Origin: Leptolyngbya sp. SIO1E4
GTDB lineage: Bacteria > Cyanobacteriota > Cyanobacteriia > Phormidesmidales > Phormidesmidaceae
Direction of reading: 5' to 3'
Length of the DNA stretch: 64,000 nt
Assembly (NCBI GenBank): GCA_010672825.2
Contig: JAAHFU020000001.1
Location: 2,046,001-2,110,000, forward strand
In this document: one piece after another, positions 1 through 9,207 of the stretch
How the letters are laid out: each line of letters opens with the position of its first letter
Position numbering within the stretch: position 1 is the first letter of the stretch
Notes under the pieces: model-generated
Seen by the model: only the letters and a program-made list of their open reading frames with translations
Database searches by the model: none
Told to the model about the DNA's origin: nothing
Made by a program: the position numbers and the translations under genes

Positions 1-1315
1 CGGTCCAGATTTGGAGCTCTTCCATTGTCTGCTCTTGTTTGACTTCCGACCGTAAAGTGTCTCCGATTTTGTCAACTAGCTGCTGAGTCAACGCAGCCCC
101 TTTCTCATCCTTTAAAACCCCTGTCATCGTTTGATAGAGGTTTTGAGAGACCAAACTGACAACCTGCTGAGCCACTTGGTCAGGGAGGTTGCCGATACCA
201 GGTAGTTGCCGGAAGCCTTGATAACCGGGAGCCTGGTTAAATGCTTGGCGGATATTGTGGTGCAACAGAGCATCAATTTCTGGCTTCACCTTGGGCAAAA
301 CCTGGTAAAGCATCAGAGAAACGAGGCGACCCGATATCGCCTGAATTTCGTTGACGCCATTGATATCGATATAGCGATTACCTGACCCTGTTGTCAGTAA
401 CCAGCGGGCAATATCTCCCTCCTGAATCAGGTTCTGGATTTGATCAACAATCCGCAGCACGACGACTTCCGTCAGCTCTACAGCAAAATTAGTGATGAAG
501 ATGCGATTGATGCGATTTCTCAGGGGAACCAAATTGACCAGCTGCGACTGGTTGAGGCGAACGGTCACAGGGACAATGCGCAACCAACGCCAGAAGGGAA
601 TCAGTAAAAACAGGTCGTACCACCGCAAGAGCACCGCATCTAGCCACGTATAGTTTTTGTAGCGACGACTCACATAAAACGTCCTAGCGAGTAGTTCGAG
701 GCCGAAAAATAAGACAAACCAGCCATCCAGTCTCCAGAAGTTATCCCTAGGGCCTCCATCTTCCCCGATGTTTCGGAAGTAGTTGGTTTCTATGAGGGGC
801 TTAATTTCAGTGTTGAAGTAGACAATCTCTTGTGACCAGCTGGCGTCGGTGAGATACTCGGGACTCCAAAAAGTTTCAAAGGCAGCCTTAGCAGACTCTA
901 CCCCGATGCGATCGCGCATCATATTTTTGATGCGCTCTAAGGTGCCTGACTTGTTGGCAATGGCAAAGGGATTTTCATCAATCATGGCGATGCTGCGTTC
1001 TTGCAGATCGTCTAGCAACGTTTCTGCTTGAATAGACTGCAGCCCTGTTTGGGCAACCTGTTCCTCCAGTCTTTCGACCGCAGCTAAGTAGCTCTCGGTA
1101 GAACGCTCGGGTTCAATTCCTTTAAAGAGGGCCCCATAGCGCTCCGTCCACTCTGGAAAATACCGAAAATAAAAATCTCTAAAGCGGATATAGCTGAGAT
1201 CAAAGAGCACAAGAATCAGATTACAGAGTGCTATCAGGGCTACAACGCGCTCAAACCACAGCGCAGTTGCCTTGACTACAGGACGTCGTTTCCGGGAGCG
1301 AGAAAGAGCAGCCAT
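1..1315 (-). CDS. Conserved cyanobacterial membrane protein of unknown function (3' end beyond the window)
   Basis: An open frame reads leftward from an ATG at 1315 to the window edge without a stop, giving 438 codons of a longer protein. The N-terminus is basic (Ser-Arg-Lys-Arg-Arg) and is followed by a hydrophobic segment around residues 18-38. Two more hydrophobic segments, near residues 200-220 and 232-255, are rich in Trp, Phe and Arg. The rest is soluble-looking and amphipathic, with a stretch rich in Asn, Gln and Ile. No catalytic motif is visible. I recognise it only as the type of long uncharacterised membrane protein common in cyanobacteria. It is divergent from the hydrolase at 1528, with 212 bp between them where no gene is seen. 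Confidence 0.8.
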   Translation of the reverse strand, partial: MAALSRSRKRRPVVKATALWFERVVALIALCNLILVLFDLSYIRFRDFYFRYFPEWTERYGALFKGIEPERSTESYLAAVERLEEQVAQTGLQSIQAETLLDDLQERSIAMIDENPFAIANKSGTLERIKNMMRDRIGVESAKAAFETFWSPEYLTDASWSQEIVYFNTEIKPLIETNYFRNIGEDGGPRDNFWRLDGWFVLFFGLELLARTFYVSRRYKNYTWLDAVLLRWYDLFLLIPFWRWLRIVPVTVRLNQSQLVNLVPLRNRINRIFITNFAVELTEVVVLRIVDQIQNLIQEGDIARWLLTTGSGNRYIDINGVNEIQAISGRLVSLMLYQVLPKVKPEIDALLHHNIRQAFNQAPGYQGFRQLPGIGNLPDQVAQQVVSLVSQNLYQTMTGVLKDEKGAALTQQLVDKIGDTLRSEVKQEQTMEELQIWT

Positions 1316-1527
1316 AGACTTTGAAACTCATATCTTTATTCAGAACCATGCCGCCAAGCCACATGATTGTCATCTGCTTGTGAGAATAGACTGCTTGGGC
1401 TCTCTACACCGGCGATTTGAGGATCTTTCTTCAAAAATTGCAAGAGTCTAAAGGATTTGGCATCAGTCTCCCAGTACCTCGAAATTCGCTAGGATGAATT
1501 CATATTTCGTTACATCTTTGGGCGTTT

Positions 1528-2433
1528 ATGACGATGCCGATCGCAGATAGTCTCCACGATACCGCTGCTCCCGCTGGGCAAACTTGGCTTTGGCAAGGGC
1601 ACCCCATTTACTACGTCAAAGCTGGAAGTCCTCGCAGCGATCGCCCACCCCTTTTACTTATCCATGGGTTTGGGGCATCTACCGACCACTGGCGCAAAAA
1701 TATTCAAGATCTCAAACAGGATTTTGAAGTGTGGGCGATTGATCTCCTGGGTTTTGGGCGCTCCGCCAAGCCCGATCTGCAATACAGCGGCACCCTTTGG
1801 CGTGATCAGCTCCAAGCATTTATCACCACGGTCATCGGGCGGCCCCCTGTGCTAGCGGGCAACTCCTTGGGAGGCTATGCCAGCTTATGCGTCGCGGCCG
1901 ATCACCCCGATGCAGTAGCTGGGGTTGTTTTGCTCAACAGCGCTGGCCCCTTTCATGAAGCACGTCCTGCCGCCCCCTCTAATCCTTTTAAGCAGGCAAT
2001 TGGACAGACAATCCGCACCGTACTTCTACAGCCCTTACCCAGCTGGTTTCTGTTTCAGTACGTTCGTCAACGATCCACCATTCGGAAAACCCTGCAGAAG
2101 GTTTATCTAGATCACACTGCTATCACCGACCAGCTCATCGAAGATATCCGTCGTCCTGCCGATGATCCTGGGGCGGCCAGGGTCTTTACCTCAGTCTTTA
2201 AGTCACCCCGGGGAGACACGGTTGATGGGCTGCTCAGCCGCATGGGGGCACCGCTTTTGCTCATTTGGGGAGAAGGGGATCCTTGGATGAACACCCGGCA
2301 ACGCAGTGAAAAGTTTCGCCAGCATTACCCTCACTGCAAAGAATACTTTCTACAGGCTGGTCACTGCCCCCATGATGAAGTGCCTCAGCAGGTGAACCCA
2401 CTCATGCGGGATTGGGTTTTGCAGCTTGAATGA
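1528..2433 (+). CDS. Alpha/beta-fold hydrolase, pheophytinase-like group
   Basis: This 301-residue protein has the usual alpha/beta hydrolase order. An oxyanion-hole segment LLLIHGFGAS lies near residue 43, the nucleophile elbow GNSLGG near residue 112 supplies Ser, the acid Asp is probably in the segment GEGDPW near residue 250, and the catalytic His is in AGHCPHDE near residue 280. No signal peptide or membrane segment is seen, so it should be cytoplasmic or peripheral. The nucleophile region followed by VVLLNSAGP resembles the cyanobacterial and plastid proteins grouped with pheophytinase, which removes phytol from pheophytin. Substrate cannot be decided from sequence alone. The start is ATG 1528; a second in-frame ATG two codons later is equally possible. 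It converges with the coiled-coil gene at 2611. Confidence 0.88.
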   Translation: MTMPIADSLHDTAAPAGQTWLWQGHPIYYVKAGSPRSDRPPLLLIHGFGASTDHWRKNIQDLKQDFEVWAIDLLGFGRSAKPDLQYSGTLWRDQLQAFITTVIGRPPVLAGNSLGGYASLCVAADHPDAVAGVVLLNSAGPFHEARPAAPSNPFKQAIGQTIRTVLLQPLPSWFLFQYVRQRSTIRKTLQKVYLDHTAITDQLIEDIRRPADDPGAARVFTSVFKSPRGDTVDGLLSRMGAPLLLIWGEGDPWMNTRQRSEKFRQHYPHCKEYFLQAGHCPHDEVPQQVNPLMRDWVLQLE

Positions 2434-2458
2434 TCCCAGGCCATCTCACTCCGGTATG

Positions 2459-2539
2459 TAGCGATTTGCAGGTAGATAAAGTACACCCTAGACCCTGTTT
2501 TGACCGAAATGTACTGAATTCACCTGAACCAGGTGATAT
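2459..2539 (+). repeat. Interspersed repeat family 1, copy A
   Basis: About 81 bp between convergent genes. It carries the family hallmarks: a GCGATTTGCA start, the ACCCTAGACCCTG core, a TTTTGACC block, and an end reading CACCTGAACCAGG. It is among the more diverged copies: the inner CCAG/CTGG hairpin stem is broken. Orientation is defined by reading CCCTAGACCC on the plus strand. Confidence 0.75.
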
Positions 2540-2610
2540 ATCCCTCATCTCATCAATATCGCTGACAGGGCAGATTGCTGAATGCACACCTTGAACGCTT
2601 TGCTTCCTGA

Positions 2611-3090
2611 CTAGTCAGTAGGATTTAACCGGTTATCGGTACTTTGACGAACCAGTGCAGCTTGATCAGGGCTCAGCGCGTCAATAGCTTCCCCCAGTGC
2701 TGTTGTGAGCGTTTTACGGGTCTCTGCATGGTCAGCCTGTTCTGCCTTGAGAGATTTTTGCAAGCGATCGCACTGTTGAAGGACTGTCACCAACTGTGTT
2801 CTGAGCCCTTCTACGGTATTTAGATCGGCTTTGGTATCTGGAAGTTGCCCGACTGCGGGTACAGAGATGTCAGTTTGTTGCGCCCGGAGCGCTGACAATT
2901 CAGTTCGCAGTGTACTGATCGTCAGCTTTAACTGTTCAACCTCATCTCGACGCTGCTTAGCTTCTGCATCATAAAGCTGCCGCCAGTTAGCGGCACTTTT
3001 ATAGGCCTGATCCCGTTCTTGACGAATCGTTGCAAGCTGCTGTTGCAGCGTCCGAATTTCAGTCAGCCAGCGGGTAATATCTTGAGTCAT
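2611..3090 (-). CDS. Small coiled-coil protein, unknown function
   Basis: This 159-residue protein is almost entirely predicted coiled coil: Leu, Gln, Glu and Arg heptads run from about residue 8 to 75 and again from 90 to 140. Between them is a short Pro/Val/Gly-containing break near residues 75-88. There is no membrane segment, cysteine cluster or catalytic motif. Such proteins are common and poorly described in cyanobacteria, and a scaffold or filament-like role would be a guess. It lies 60 bp downstream of the site-2 protease stop on the same strand, so the two may share a transcript. Confidence 0.8.
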   Translation of the reverse strand: MTQDITRWLTEIRTLQQQLATIRQERDQAYKSAANWRQLYDAEAKQRRDEVEQLKLTISTLRTELSALRAQQTDISVPAVGQLPDTKADLNTVEGLRTQLVTVLQQCDRLQKSLKAEQADHAETRKTLTTALGEAIDALSPDQAALVRQSTDNRLNPTD

Positions 3091-3150
3091 GACGATTATG
3101 AACTCGGGGGCAAAAAAGATTCAAACGTAGACTCGTCTAGACATTTCATC

Positions 3151-4626
3151 CTAGAACAAGAGAGCCTTAAGAGCACCCGGTGTTGGCAAGATAATCAGCA
3201 CTAAAAGCGTGAGCGCAACTAATCCCCACAGATCGCGTTTATCATCCAGTTCGCTGACATCATTAAGCGCGGGCTCATCTACCGCTGGAATAAAGAACAG
3301 CAAAATGGCCCAAATTAGCAGCTCTCCATGAATGATTGCCAACCCTAAGACCAGGAAGCGGCAAATTTGGCCAATGAAAGCACCGGTTCGCTGTCCGTAC
3401 ATCGCATGGACAATGTGACCACCATCAAGCTGACCCACCGGCATCAAGTTTAAAGCCGTGACGACCAACCCCAAACAGCCTGCAATGGCAACCGGGTGCA
3501 GATGAATGGCGCTTTCTAGTGTGAGCTGGTTGCCTAACGCAAGTTTGCTCAGCAAAGTCAGGGCAATCGAAGCTCCTGGATCGAGTGCTTTAAAGTTCAG
3601 AAGGCTGGCGTCGGCTGGCATCGGCACAATTTCAGAATGCACCAACCCCCATACCAATAGGGGAATCGAAACAACGAGCCCAGCTAAGGGACCAGCGATC
3701 CCAACATCAAAAAGAGCCCGACGGTTAGGAACGGGCGATCGCAATTGAATAAACGCCCCCAAGGTTCCTATGAAAAAGGGAATAGGAAGAAAATACGGGA
3801 GGGTTGCCTTCATCCGATAACGACGCGCCATCAGATAATGGCCTAGCTCATGAACCCCCAAAATCACCATTAGCGCCAGGCCATAGGGCAAGCCCTGGAA
3901 AAAGAGCGTTGGATCTGCCCGTAAAGAGTCTTCAGGAACCCCGGCAAAGCTGGCGCCAACGACGGTTGTGGTGAAGAGAGTCACCATCAGTAGACCTAGA
4001 GCAATGCCAGGGCGGGTTAGCCTTTCTGGTTGAGCAGCCTCCTTTACCCGCCGCTGCTCAGGGTTAGGGAGCAATGCAAAAAATGGCTTGCCATTCAACC
4101 CTTCTTGAAAAACCACCAAAAATCGCTGCCCAAAGTTAGCTTCCACGTTCTCACGGACAGTTTCATAGGCAACGGTTGGAGAAGAGCGGAGTTGACCCCG
4201 ACAAATGAGCGCTTGAGGGCGATACTCAACATTCTGTAAGTAGTAGACCGACCAGGGAAAGCAATGTTGCAGCACGGCTTCTTCATCCTTATCAATCGGG
4301 CGCACTGCTCCAGAGGCTGGATCGGCTTTAGTGACTTTCGCCGTAGATGACTGGCTGGCTTCCTTAGGCTGCTTACTTGGAGACAAACGCCCCCATTGAA
4401 TTAGCATCCAGTAAACAACTGGGCAAACGATAAAGAGCCCTAACAATAAACCCAGGGGAAACGGATCATTGCCCCTACCGCTCAAACTCCAAACCGCAAG
4501 TACAAAGGCCGGAGTCATCATCACCAACCATAGAATCCAGGTTGGTGTGCGCGTAATGCCCGCTACGCTTCTTTTGACAACGTAGTAGGTAAAAAAACTG
4601 AGCAGAAGCAGCAAAAACAGCAGCAT
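3151..4626 (-). CDS. Site-2-protease-family (M50) intramembrane metalloprotease
   Basis: This is a 491-residue polytopic protein. The zinc-binding HELGH lies at residues 259-263 inside a hydrophobic helix, and the third ligand is in the conserved segment NLMPVGQLDGGH, with Asp near residue 401. Two hydrophobic segments sit at the N-terminus (about 1-15 and 27-45), a soluble domain spans about 90-200, and several membrane helices follow. This architecture, with an N-terminal soluble domain ahead of the catalytic core, is that of the cyanobacterial and chloroplast EGY-like S2P group, which cleaves membrane-bound substrates. No PDZ domain is seen. The ATG at 4626 overlaps the stop of a possible small upstream frame (TAATG). 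Confidence 0.93.
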   Translation of the reverse strand: MLLFLLLLLSFFTYYVVKRSVAGITRTPTWILWLVMMTPAFVLAVWSLSGRGNDPFPLGLLLGLFIVCPVVYWMLIQWGRLSPSKQPKEASQSSTAKVTKADPASGAVRPIDKDEEAVLQHCFPWSVYYLQNVEYRPQALICRGQLRSSPTVAYETVRENVEANFGQRFLVVFQEGLNGKPFFALLPNPEQRRVKEAAQPERLTRPGIALGLLMVTLFTTTVVGASFAGVPEDSLRADPTLFFQGLPYGLALMVILGVHELGHYLMARRYRMKATLPYFLPIPFFIGTLGAFIQLRSPVPNRRALFDVGIAGPLAGLVVSIPLLVWGLVHSEIVPMPADASLLNFKALDPGASIALTLLSKLALGNQLTLESAIHLHPVAIAGCLGLVVTALNLMPVGQLDGGHIVHAMYGQRTGAFIGQICRFLVLGLAIIHGELLIWAILLFFIPAVDEPALNDVSELDDKRDLWGLVALTLLVLIILPTPGALKALLF

Positions 4627-4841
4627 TATTCTCCCTTTGCCTGCTCGTTTGACAACAGGACAGTGCTCTGCAGATATATGTCTGCCCCTAGAGACTGTTT
4701 GGGTGGTTTAACCAAAATTCCTTTCCTTTTCTCCATTTTGTCAAGGAGCCGAGGGTTGACCCCAATGGCTACAGCAGGCTGTGGTAGGCTAGACACCCAT
4801 TTAAGAGAAAGTGTTCTCGATGAGAAGAGGATCCTCCCCAA
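4626..4841 (-). CDS. Possible small gene translationally coupled to the site-2 protease
   Basis: A 71-codon frame (TTG at 4841, or an internal ATG at 4736 giving 36 residues) ends in TAATG, where the A of its stop is the first base of the protease ATG. Its final third reads plausibly as protein (KRKGILVKPPKQ, then GADIYLQST). The last codons also form the purine-rich ribosome-binding region for the protease. No family is recognised. A frame on the opposite strand overlaps it, so it may be spurious. The main support is the exact stop/start overlap. Confidence 0.33.
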   Translation of the reverse strand: MGRILFSSRTLSLKWVSSLPQPAVAIGVNPRLLDKMEKRKGILVKPPKQSLGADIYLQSTVLLSNEQAKGE

Positions 4842-4880
4842 TAGGGCTTCTCTGTCACGTCGGTTAGCGATGGGCCAACT

Positions 4881-5558
4881 GTGTCATTAAAACAACCTCA
4901 TCTCATACTAGAGGGTATCTATGCTTTTGCTCCTAACAGAGCAACCATGGGTGGCACCGCTTACTTCATTGTAGAAAAGGATTCAGACGGTAGCTCAGCT
5001 AATCTGTTGATTGATACCCCTGCCTGCACCCCCGATACCGTGAAATTTCTTGAACAACACGGAGGGGTGAATCAATGGGTCATCACCCATCGAGGCGCAA
5101 TCGGCGACGTGAAAACACTCCAAGAAGCGCTCCAGTGCGAGGTGGTGGTGCAAGAGCAGGAAGCCTATTTGTTGCCAGATACACCTAATGTTGTGCAGTA
5201 TCCAGTGAGCTATCCGTTAAGCCCTAGCAGTGAGGCCATTTGGACCCCTGGCCATTCTCCTGGCTCAGCCTGTGTCTATTACAAGGGGCATGGCGGCGTG
5301 TTGTTTACTGGGCGTCATCTTTTGCCCGATCGCTCCGGCCATATCGTCCCATTACGATTCTCTAAGACCTTTCATTGGCCGCGTCAACTGCAAAGTGTTG
5401 AGAAACTACAGGCACGATTTTCGTCAGAAACGCTGTCCTACATTTGCCCAGCTGCCAATACAGGCTTTTTAAGGGGACGACACATGATGGTCGATGCTTA
5501 CGCCCAACTCCAGGCGATTAAGGTTCCTCCATTGCTAAACAGCCCTGCCATGTTGTAG
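4881..5558 (+). CDS. Metallo-beta-lactamase-fold protein with an eroded metal site
   Basis: This 225-residue protein starts at GTG 4881. Its overall pattern is the metallo-beta-lactamase fold: an N-terminal strand region with NLLIDTP, then the loop that normally carries HxHxDH, then TPGHSPGSACVYY with the third-ligand His (about residue 121), then LFTGRHLL. Here the metal loop reads THRGAIGD, so only the first His remains, and the usual bridging Asp after the LFTG strand is Arg. This suggests loss or alteration of hydrolase activity. Cyanobacteria carry such MBL-fold proteins of unknown role. It is divergent from the protease gene; the start is uncertain by a few codons. Confidence 0.82.
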   Translation: MSLKQPHLILEGIYAFAPNRATMGGTAYFIVEKDSDGSSANLLIDTPACTPDTVKFLEQHGGVNQWVITHRGAIGDVKTLQEALQCEVVVQEQEAYLLPDTPNVVQYPVSYPLSPSSEAIWTPGHSPGSACVYYKGHGGVLFTGRHLLPDRSGHIVPLRFSKTFHWPRQLQSVEKLQARFSSETLSYICPAANTGFLRGRHMMVDAYAQLQAIKVPPLLNSPAML

Positions 5559-5639
5559 AGATTTCACTTCCGTGCCTGGCGGTGGCCTTGAACAGGGCAC
5601 AGTGATTCAGCAATTCAGCAATTCTGAGCGTCCTAAAGG

Positions 5640-6908
5640 TCACTGCATTTTGGTGAGATGGTTATCCAGCCAGGTGGTGACCTCAGTCGGATGGATGAGC
5701 CAAGTCCGCTGGTAGGTGCGGGTTAGCGGCTCGACAAGGGGAGAAAGCTGATTAATATCGACCGGTTTACCTTCCACGCTAACTTTAATCCCCCGCTGAT
5801 AAAGCGTGTAGCCTCGACTTTGACTTTGACTCAGACCGCAATACACATCTGGGGGGTCATAACCGTATTCAGCAACTTTCAAGCGAGTTTTCTGCAAAAG
5901 TTCTGCCCGATCGCCTTCGGGAATCGTCGACACATCCCGCCCTTTGAGTAAATTACGGTGGATAAAGCGCTGGCAGAGATCCGCTAAGAGGCGATCGTGA
6001 TGGTGCTGCCATCGTTGCAGATGGTACGTGAAGACAATGTCATCGGCAGCCAAATAGTGATCAAGGGTCAGCGATTCTTCAGGATGGTTTAACCAGGCTT
6101 GCACCGTCTCGTCTGCTTCCAGCATGTGCTCTGCAATGCAGACACGGGCCTGCCGAAACGCCTGCTGCAAGATCCAGGTAGCTGCCAAGTTCTTGGGGTG
6201 GTTATACACCTGGGCATACATGAAATAACGCACCAGCAGATAATGTTCCACAGCGGTTTGACCTTTGCGAGAGACCATCAAGTTGCCAGTGTCGTCCATA
6301 TCTAGTGATCGCAGGATGCGGTCTAAATCTAGATGGCCGTAAGAGGCTCCCGTAAAGTAGCTATCCCGCATCAGGTAATCGAGGCGATCGCAATCTAATT
6401 GGCTAGAAACGAGCTGCCAGATAAGGGGGATGGGATGCTGGTGGGTATAGACTGACGCGACTTTTTCGATCAGGTCAGCATCGTGCTGCGCGAGCAGAGT
6501 TTGTACCGGAGGAGACTCCCGAATAATACGCTGAGTCCAGGTTTCATGGTGGATTTTGAAAACTTCTTCAGCCGTATGACTAAAGGGGCCATGACCGATA
6601 TCATGCAGCAGCGCCGCACACAAAACAGTCGCTCGGTGAGGATGCAAGTGAGGATAGCGCTGGGCCAGGAAATCAAAGGCTTTCCGGGTGAGTTCCATGA
6701 CACCTAGGGCATGGGTAAACCGGGAACTCTCAGCCCCATGAAATGTAAGGCTGGCTGCCCCCAGCTGACGCACCCGTCGGAGGCGTTGAAACGGTGGCGT
6801 GTCAATCAGCGCAATCAAGAGCGCTTCTACAGAATCATGACGTTCTAGCGCGATCGCTCCATGCAGGGGATCATGATAGGTGCGGGTTCTTTTAAGGGAC
6901 ACTCGCAA
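5640..6908 (-). CDS. HD-domain phosphohydrolase (dNTPase/SAMHD1-like)
   Basis: This 422-residue protein carries the metal-dependent HD phosphohydrolase signature. The first His is in RFTHALG (His66), the paired His-Asp is in LLHDIGHGPFSH (His102, Asp103), and a later Asp lies in the segment LDCDRLDYLMRDS near residue 185. The N-terminal DPLHG segment and the region IDTPPFQRLRRVRQLG are typical of the SAMHD1/YdhJ-like branch, whose characterised members hydrolyse dNTPs. Substrate here is inferred. The gene is downstream of ctp and its ATG lies 17 bp inside the ctp reading frame, so the two are probably translated from one message. Confidence 0.9.
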   Translation of the reverse strand: MRVSLKRTRTYHDPLHGAIALERHDSVEALLIALIDTPPFQRLRRVRQLGAASLTFHGAESSRFTHALGVMELTRKAFDFLAQRYPHLHPHRATVLCAALLHDIGHGPFSHTAEEVFKIHHETWTQRIIRESPPVQTLLAQHDADLIEKVASVYTHQHPIPLIWQLVSSQLDCDRLDYLMRDSYFTGASYGHLDLDRILRSLDMDDTGNLMVSRKGQTAVEHYLLVRYFMYAQVYNHPKNLAATWILQQAFRQARVCIAEHMLEADETVQAWLNHPEESLTLDHYLAADDIVFTYHLQRWQHHHDRLLADLCQRFIHRNLLKGRDVSTIPEGDRAELLQKTRLKVAEYGYDPPDVYCGLSQSQSRGYTLYQRGIKVSVEGKPVDINQLSPLVEPLTRTYQRTWLIHPTEVTTWLDNHLTKMQ

Positions 6909-8127
6909 CCACCATCGACTGAGTCAACACATCCAGCGCTGCCTGATATTGAGTATCTTGTTCAGTTCCCAGCTGATCTAGGCTAATTGCATCTAGGGCA
7001 ACAGCATAGTCTGGGCGAATTCCAGAGCGATTGATGTCATGATGGGCAGGGGTTTCATACTTAGCCACAGTGACCACCAAACCCGAGCCATCAGACAGAT
7101 CAAAGAGTGATTGAATCAACCCCTTGCCAAAAGTAACATTCCCTACCAGCTGAGCCCGCTGATTGTCTTGTAAGGCTCCTGCCAAAATTTCACTGGCGCT
7201 GGCAGTCCCCTCATTGACCAGAATCACCAAGGGAGCTTCGGTCAGAGCCGGGCCATTCGCCTCAAAGCTATCCAGCACCCCCCGTCGATCAACGGTATAG
7301 ACAATCGTGCCGGTATCTAACCAGAGACGAGCGACGTCAATGCCAGCCGAGAGCAAGCCGCCAGGATTATTCCGCAGATCTAAAATGTAAGCGTTGGCAC
7401 CGGCTGCTTCAAACTGCTGCAGCCCTGCCGCAACTTCTGCCGTTGCATTAGCATTGAACTGACTCAAGCGAATGTAGCCTACCGTTAAGTCATCCGATAT
7501 CTGAGTCAGACGAGTTGTCACTGGATTCAAGCTGACAACATCTCGTCTTAAAGTGATGTCCTTCGTGGACTGTCCAGTGCGAACCACGGTGAGAACGACG
7601 GTCGTGCCCACTGGCCCCCGCATCTGTTTGGCCGCTTCATCTAAGGTTAGATCCTTAGTAGAGAGCCCGTTAATCGCCAAAATGTGATCGCGGGGCTGCA
7701 AATCGGCGGCGGCGGCAGGTGAACCTTCAATAGGAGCAATCACCTGAATTGAGGCATCTTCCTCATCTTTGGCAATCTGCAAGCCTACGCCGGTGAGTTC
7801 GCCTGCCGTGCTGGTTTGCAAACTGCGATATTGCTCAGGGGGCAACAGCCGCGTGTAAGGATCGTTCAATGATGCCAGCATGCCCCGGATGGCTTGATAA
7901 GTTTCCTCACGGGTTGACAGCTCCTGCTTGAGCAACCTTTGCCGCACAAACCACCAATTTTGCTGGTTAAACGTCTCATCCAAGTAAGCGCGATTAATAA
8001 TGCGCCACACCTCAGATAACAACTGGTGTTCCGCTGTCAGAGCAGACGCTGGTGCTGACCAGAATCCAAAGCCGAGGCATAGCGTCAAAACCATCAACGC
8101 CACAGCCTGTAAAATCTTTCGTCCCAT
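6892..8127 (-). CDS. ctpA: Carboxyl-terminal processing protease (S41, CtpA/CtpB type)
   Basis: From the ATG at 8127 this is 411 residues. That start is preferred over one 18 codons upstream because it gives a clean signal peptide: Met-Gly-Arg-Lys, a hydrophobic core, then APASA. A PDZ domain spans roughly residues 95-185. The catalytic Ser is in GTASASEIL (about residue 310) and the Lys in TFGKGL (about 335), the Ser-Lys spacing of 25 seen in tail-specific proteases. The conserved DLRNNPGG precedes them. In cyanobacteria this family acts in the thylakoid lumen or periplasm; CtpA matures the D1 protein of photosystem II, while paralogues have other targets. Which paralogue this is cannot be settled here. 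It is divergent from petB. Confidence 0.9.
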   Translation of the reverse strand: MGRKILQAVALMVLTLCLGFGFWSAPASALTAEHQLLSEVWRIINRAYLDETFNQQNWWFVRQRLLKQELSTREETYQAIRGMLASLNDPYTRLLPPEQYRSLQTSTAGELTGVGLQIAKDEEDASIQVIAPIEGSPAAAADLQPRDHILAINGLSTKDLTLDEAAKQMRGPVGTTVVLTVVRTGQSTKDITLRRDVVSLNPVTTRLTQISDDLTVGYIRLSQFNANATAEVAAGLQQFEAAGANAYILDLRNNPGGLLSAGIDVARLWLDTGTIVYTVDRRGVLDSFEANGPALTEAPLVILVNEGTASASEILAGALQDNQRAQLVGNVTFGKGLIQSLFDLSDGSGLVVTVAKYETPAHHDINRSGIRPDYAVALDAISLDQLGTEQDTQYQAALDVLTQSMVVASVP

Positions 8128-8449
8128 AGTGTATTTAGTCCCACTAGTCACGATTTTAGAAGGGACTCCCCTGGTCGGCACCTAATAGCAGCTAGACACC
8201 TGAGACTGCCTAAAGACCCGCCAAATATGACAAAGAAGAGACACAAAGGCCAAAACATTAACTTTCGTAACAGACCATTCATTTATCCCATCCTCTTCCC
8301 AGATGTATGGAAATAGGGGGTTTTTCAGGCGATCGCGCTGATAGGTCTGCTTGTGAAAACGGCCTCTTCTCATCAAAGCCTCTAGTGGGAGTTTTAGCTA
8401 TGTTACATTTCTAGAGAATGCACTGCGTAGATTAATAGCCACCCGCTTC

Positions 8450-9118
8450 ATGTTTACTAAGCAAGTTACGAATTCTAAAGCATATCAGTGGTTCAACGAA
8501 CGACTGGAAGTTCAGGCACTTGCCGATGACATTTCCAGTAAGTACGTCCCTCCCCACGTCAATATCTTTTACTGCCTCGGCGGTATCACACTGACCTGTT
8601 TTATCATTCAGTTCGCAACCGGCTTTGCAATGACCTTCTATTACAAGCCGACCGTAACTGAAGCCTTTGCCTCTGTTCAGTATTTGATGACCGATGTTAA
8701 CTTCGGTTGGTTGATTCGTTCCATCCACCGCTGGTCAGCCAGCATGATGGTGTTGATGATGATTCTCCACGTTTTCCGGGTTTACCTCACCGGCGGCTTC
8801 AAGAAACCCCGTGAGCTGACCTGGGTCACAGGCGTGGTACTGGCAGTTATCACTGTGACCTTTGGTGTGACTGGCTATTCTTTGCCCTGGGATCAGGTCG
8901 GCTATTGGGCCGTGAAAATTGTGTCCGGCGTTCCTGGCGCGATTCCTGTGGTCGGCTCGACTGTTGTTGAACTGATGCGTGGCGGAGAAGCGGTTGGCCA
9001 AGCTACACTCACCCGCTTCTACAGCTTGCATACCTTTGTTCTGCCTTGGGCGATCGCCGTGTTCATGCTGCTTCACTTCTTAATGATTCGGAAGCAAGGT
9101 ATTTCAGGCCCTCTCTAA
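8450..9118 (+). CDS. petB: Cytochrome b6 (petB)
   Basis: This 222-residue protein matches cytochrome b6 over its whole length and has the expected size. Four membrane helices are visible. Heme-ligand histidines lie in the helix with [10 protein letters not shown] and ILHVFRVYL and in the later helix with [10 protein letters not shown] and [11 protein letters not shown], and the Cys in NIFYCLGG corresponds to the residue that binds heme c(n). It is the core electron-transfer subunit of the thylakoid b6f complex. petD follows after 89 bp on the same strand, the standard cyanobacterial petBD operon. The 322 bp between ctp and petB hold both promoters; I cannot assign boxes with confidence. Confidence 0.99.
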   Translation: MFTKQVTNSKAYQWFNERLEVQALADDISSKYVPPHVNIFYCLGGITLTCFIIQFATGFAMTFYYKPTVTEAFASVQYLMTDVNFGWLIRSIHRWSASMMVLMMILHVFRVYLTGGFKKPRELTWVTGVVLAVITVTFGVTGYSLPWDQVGYWAVKIVSGVPGAIPVVGSTVVELMRGGEAVGQATLTRFYSLHTFVLPWAIAVFMLLHFLMIRKQGISGPL

Positions 9119-9207
9119 GGATCAGAATCTTTCTAATTTGTTGAAGGTTCCTGTTTTGTCTGGAGTCTTCGTTTACACTGAAGTTCTCAAACCTGAGTCG
9201 ATGAGCT

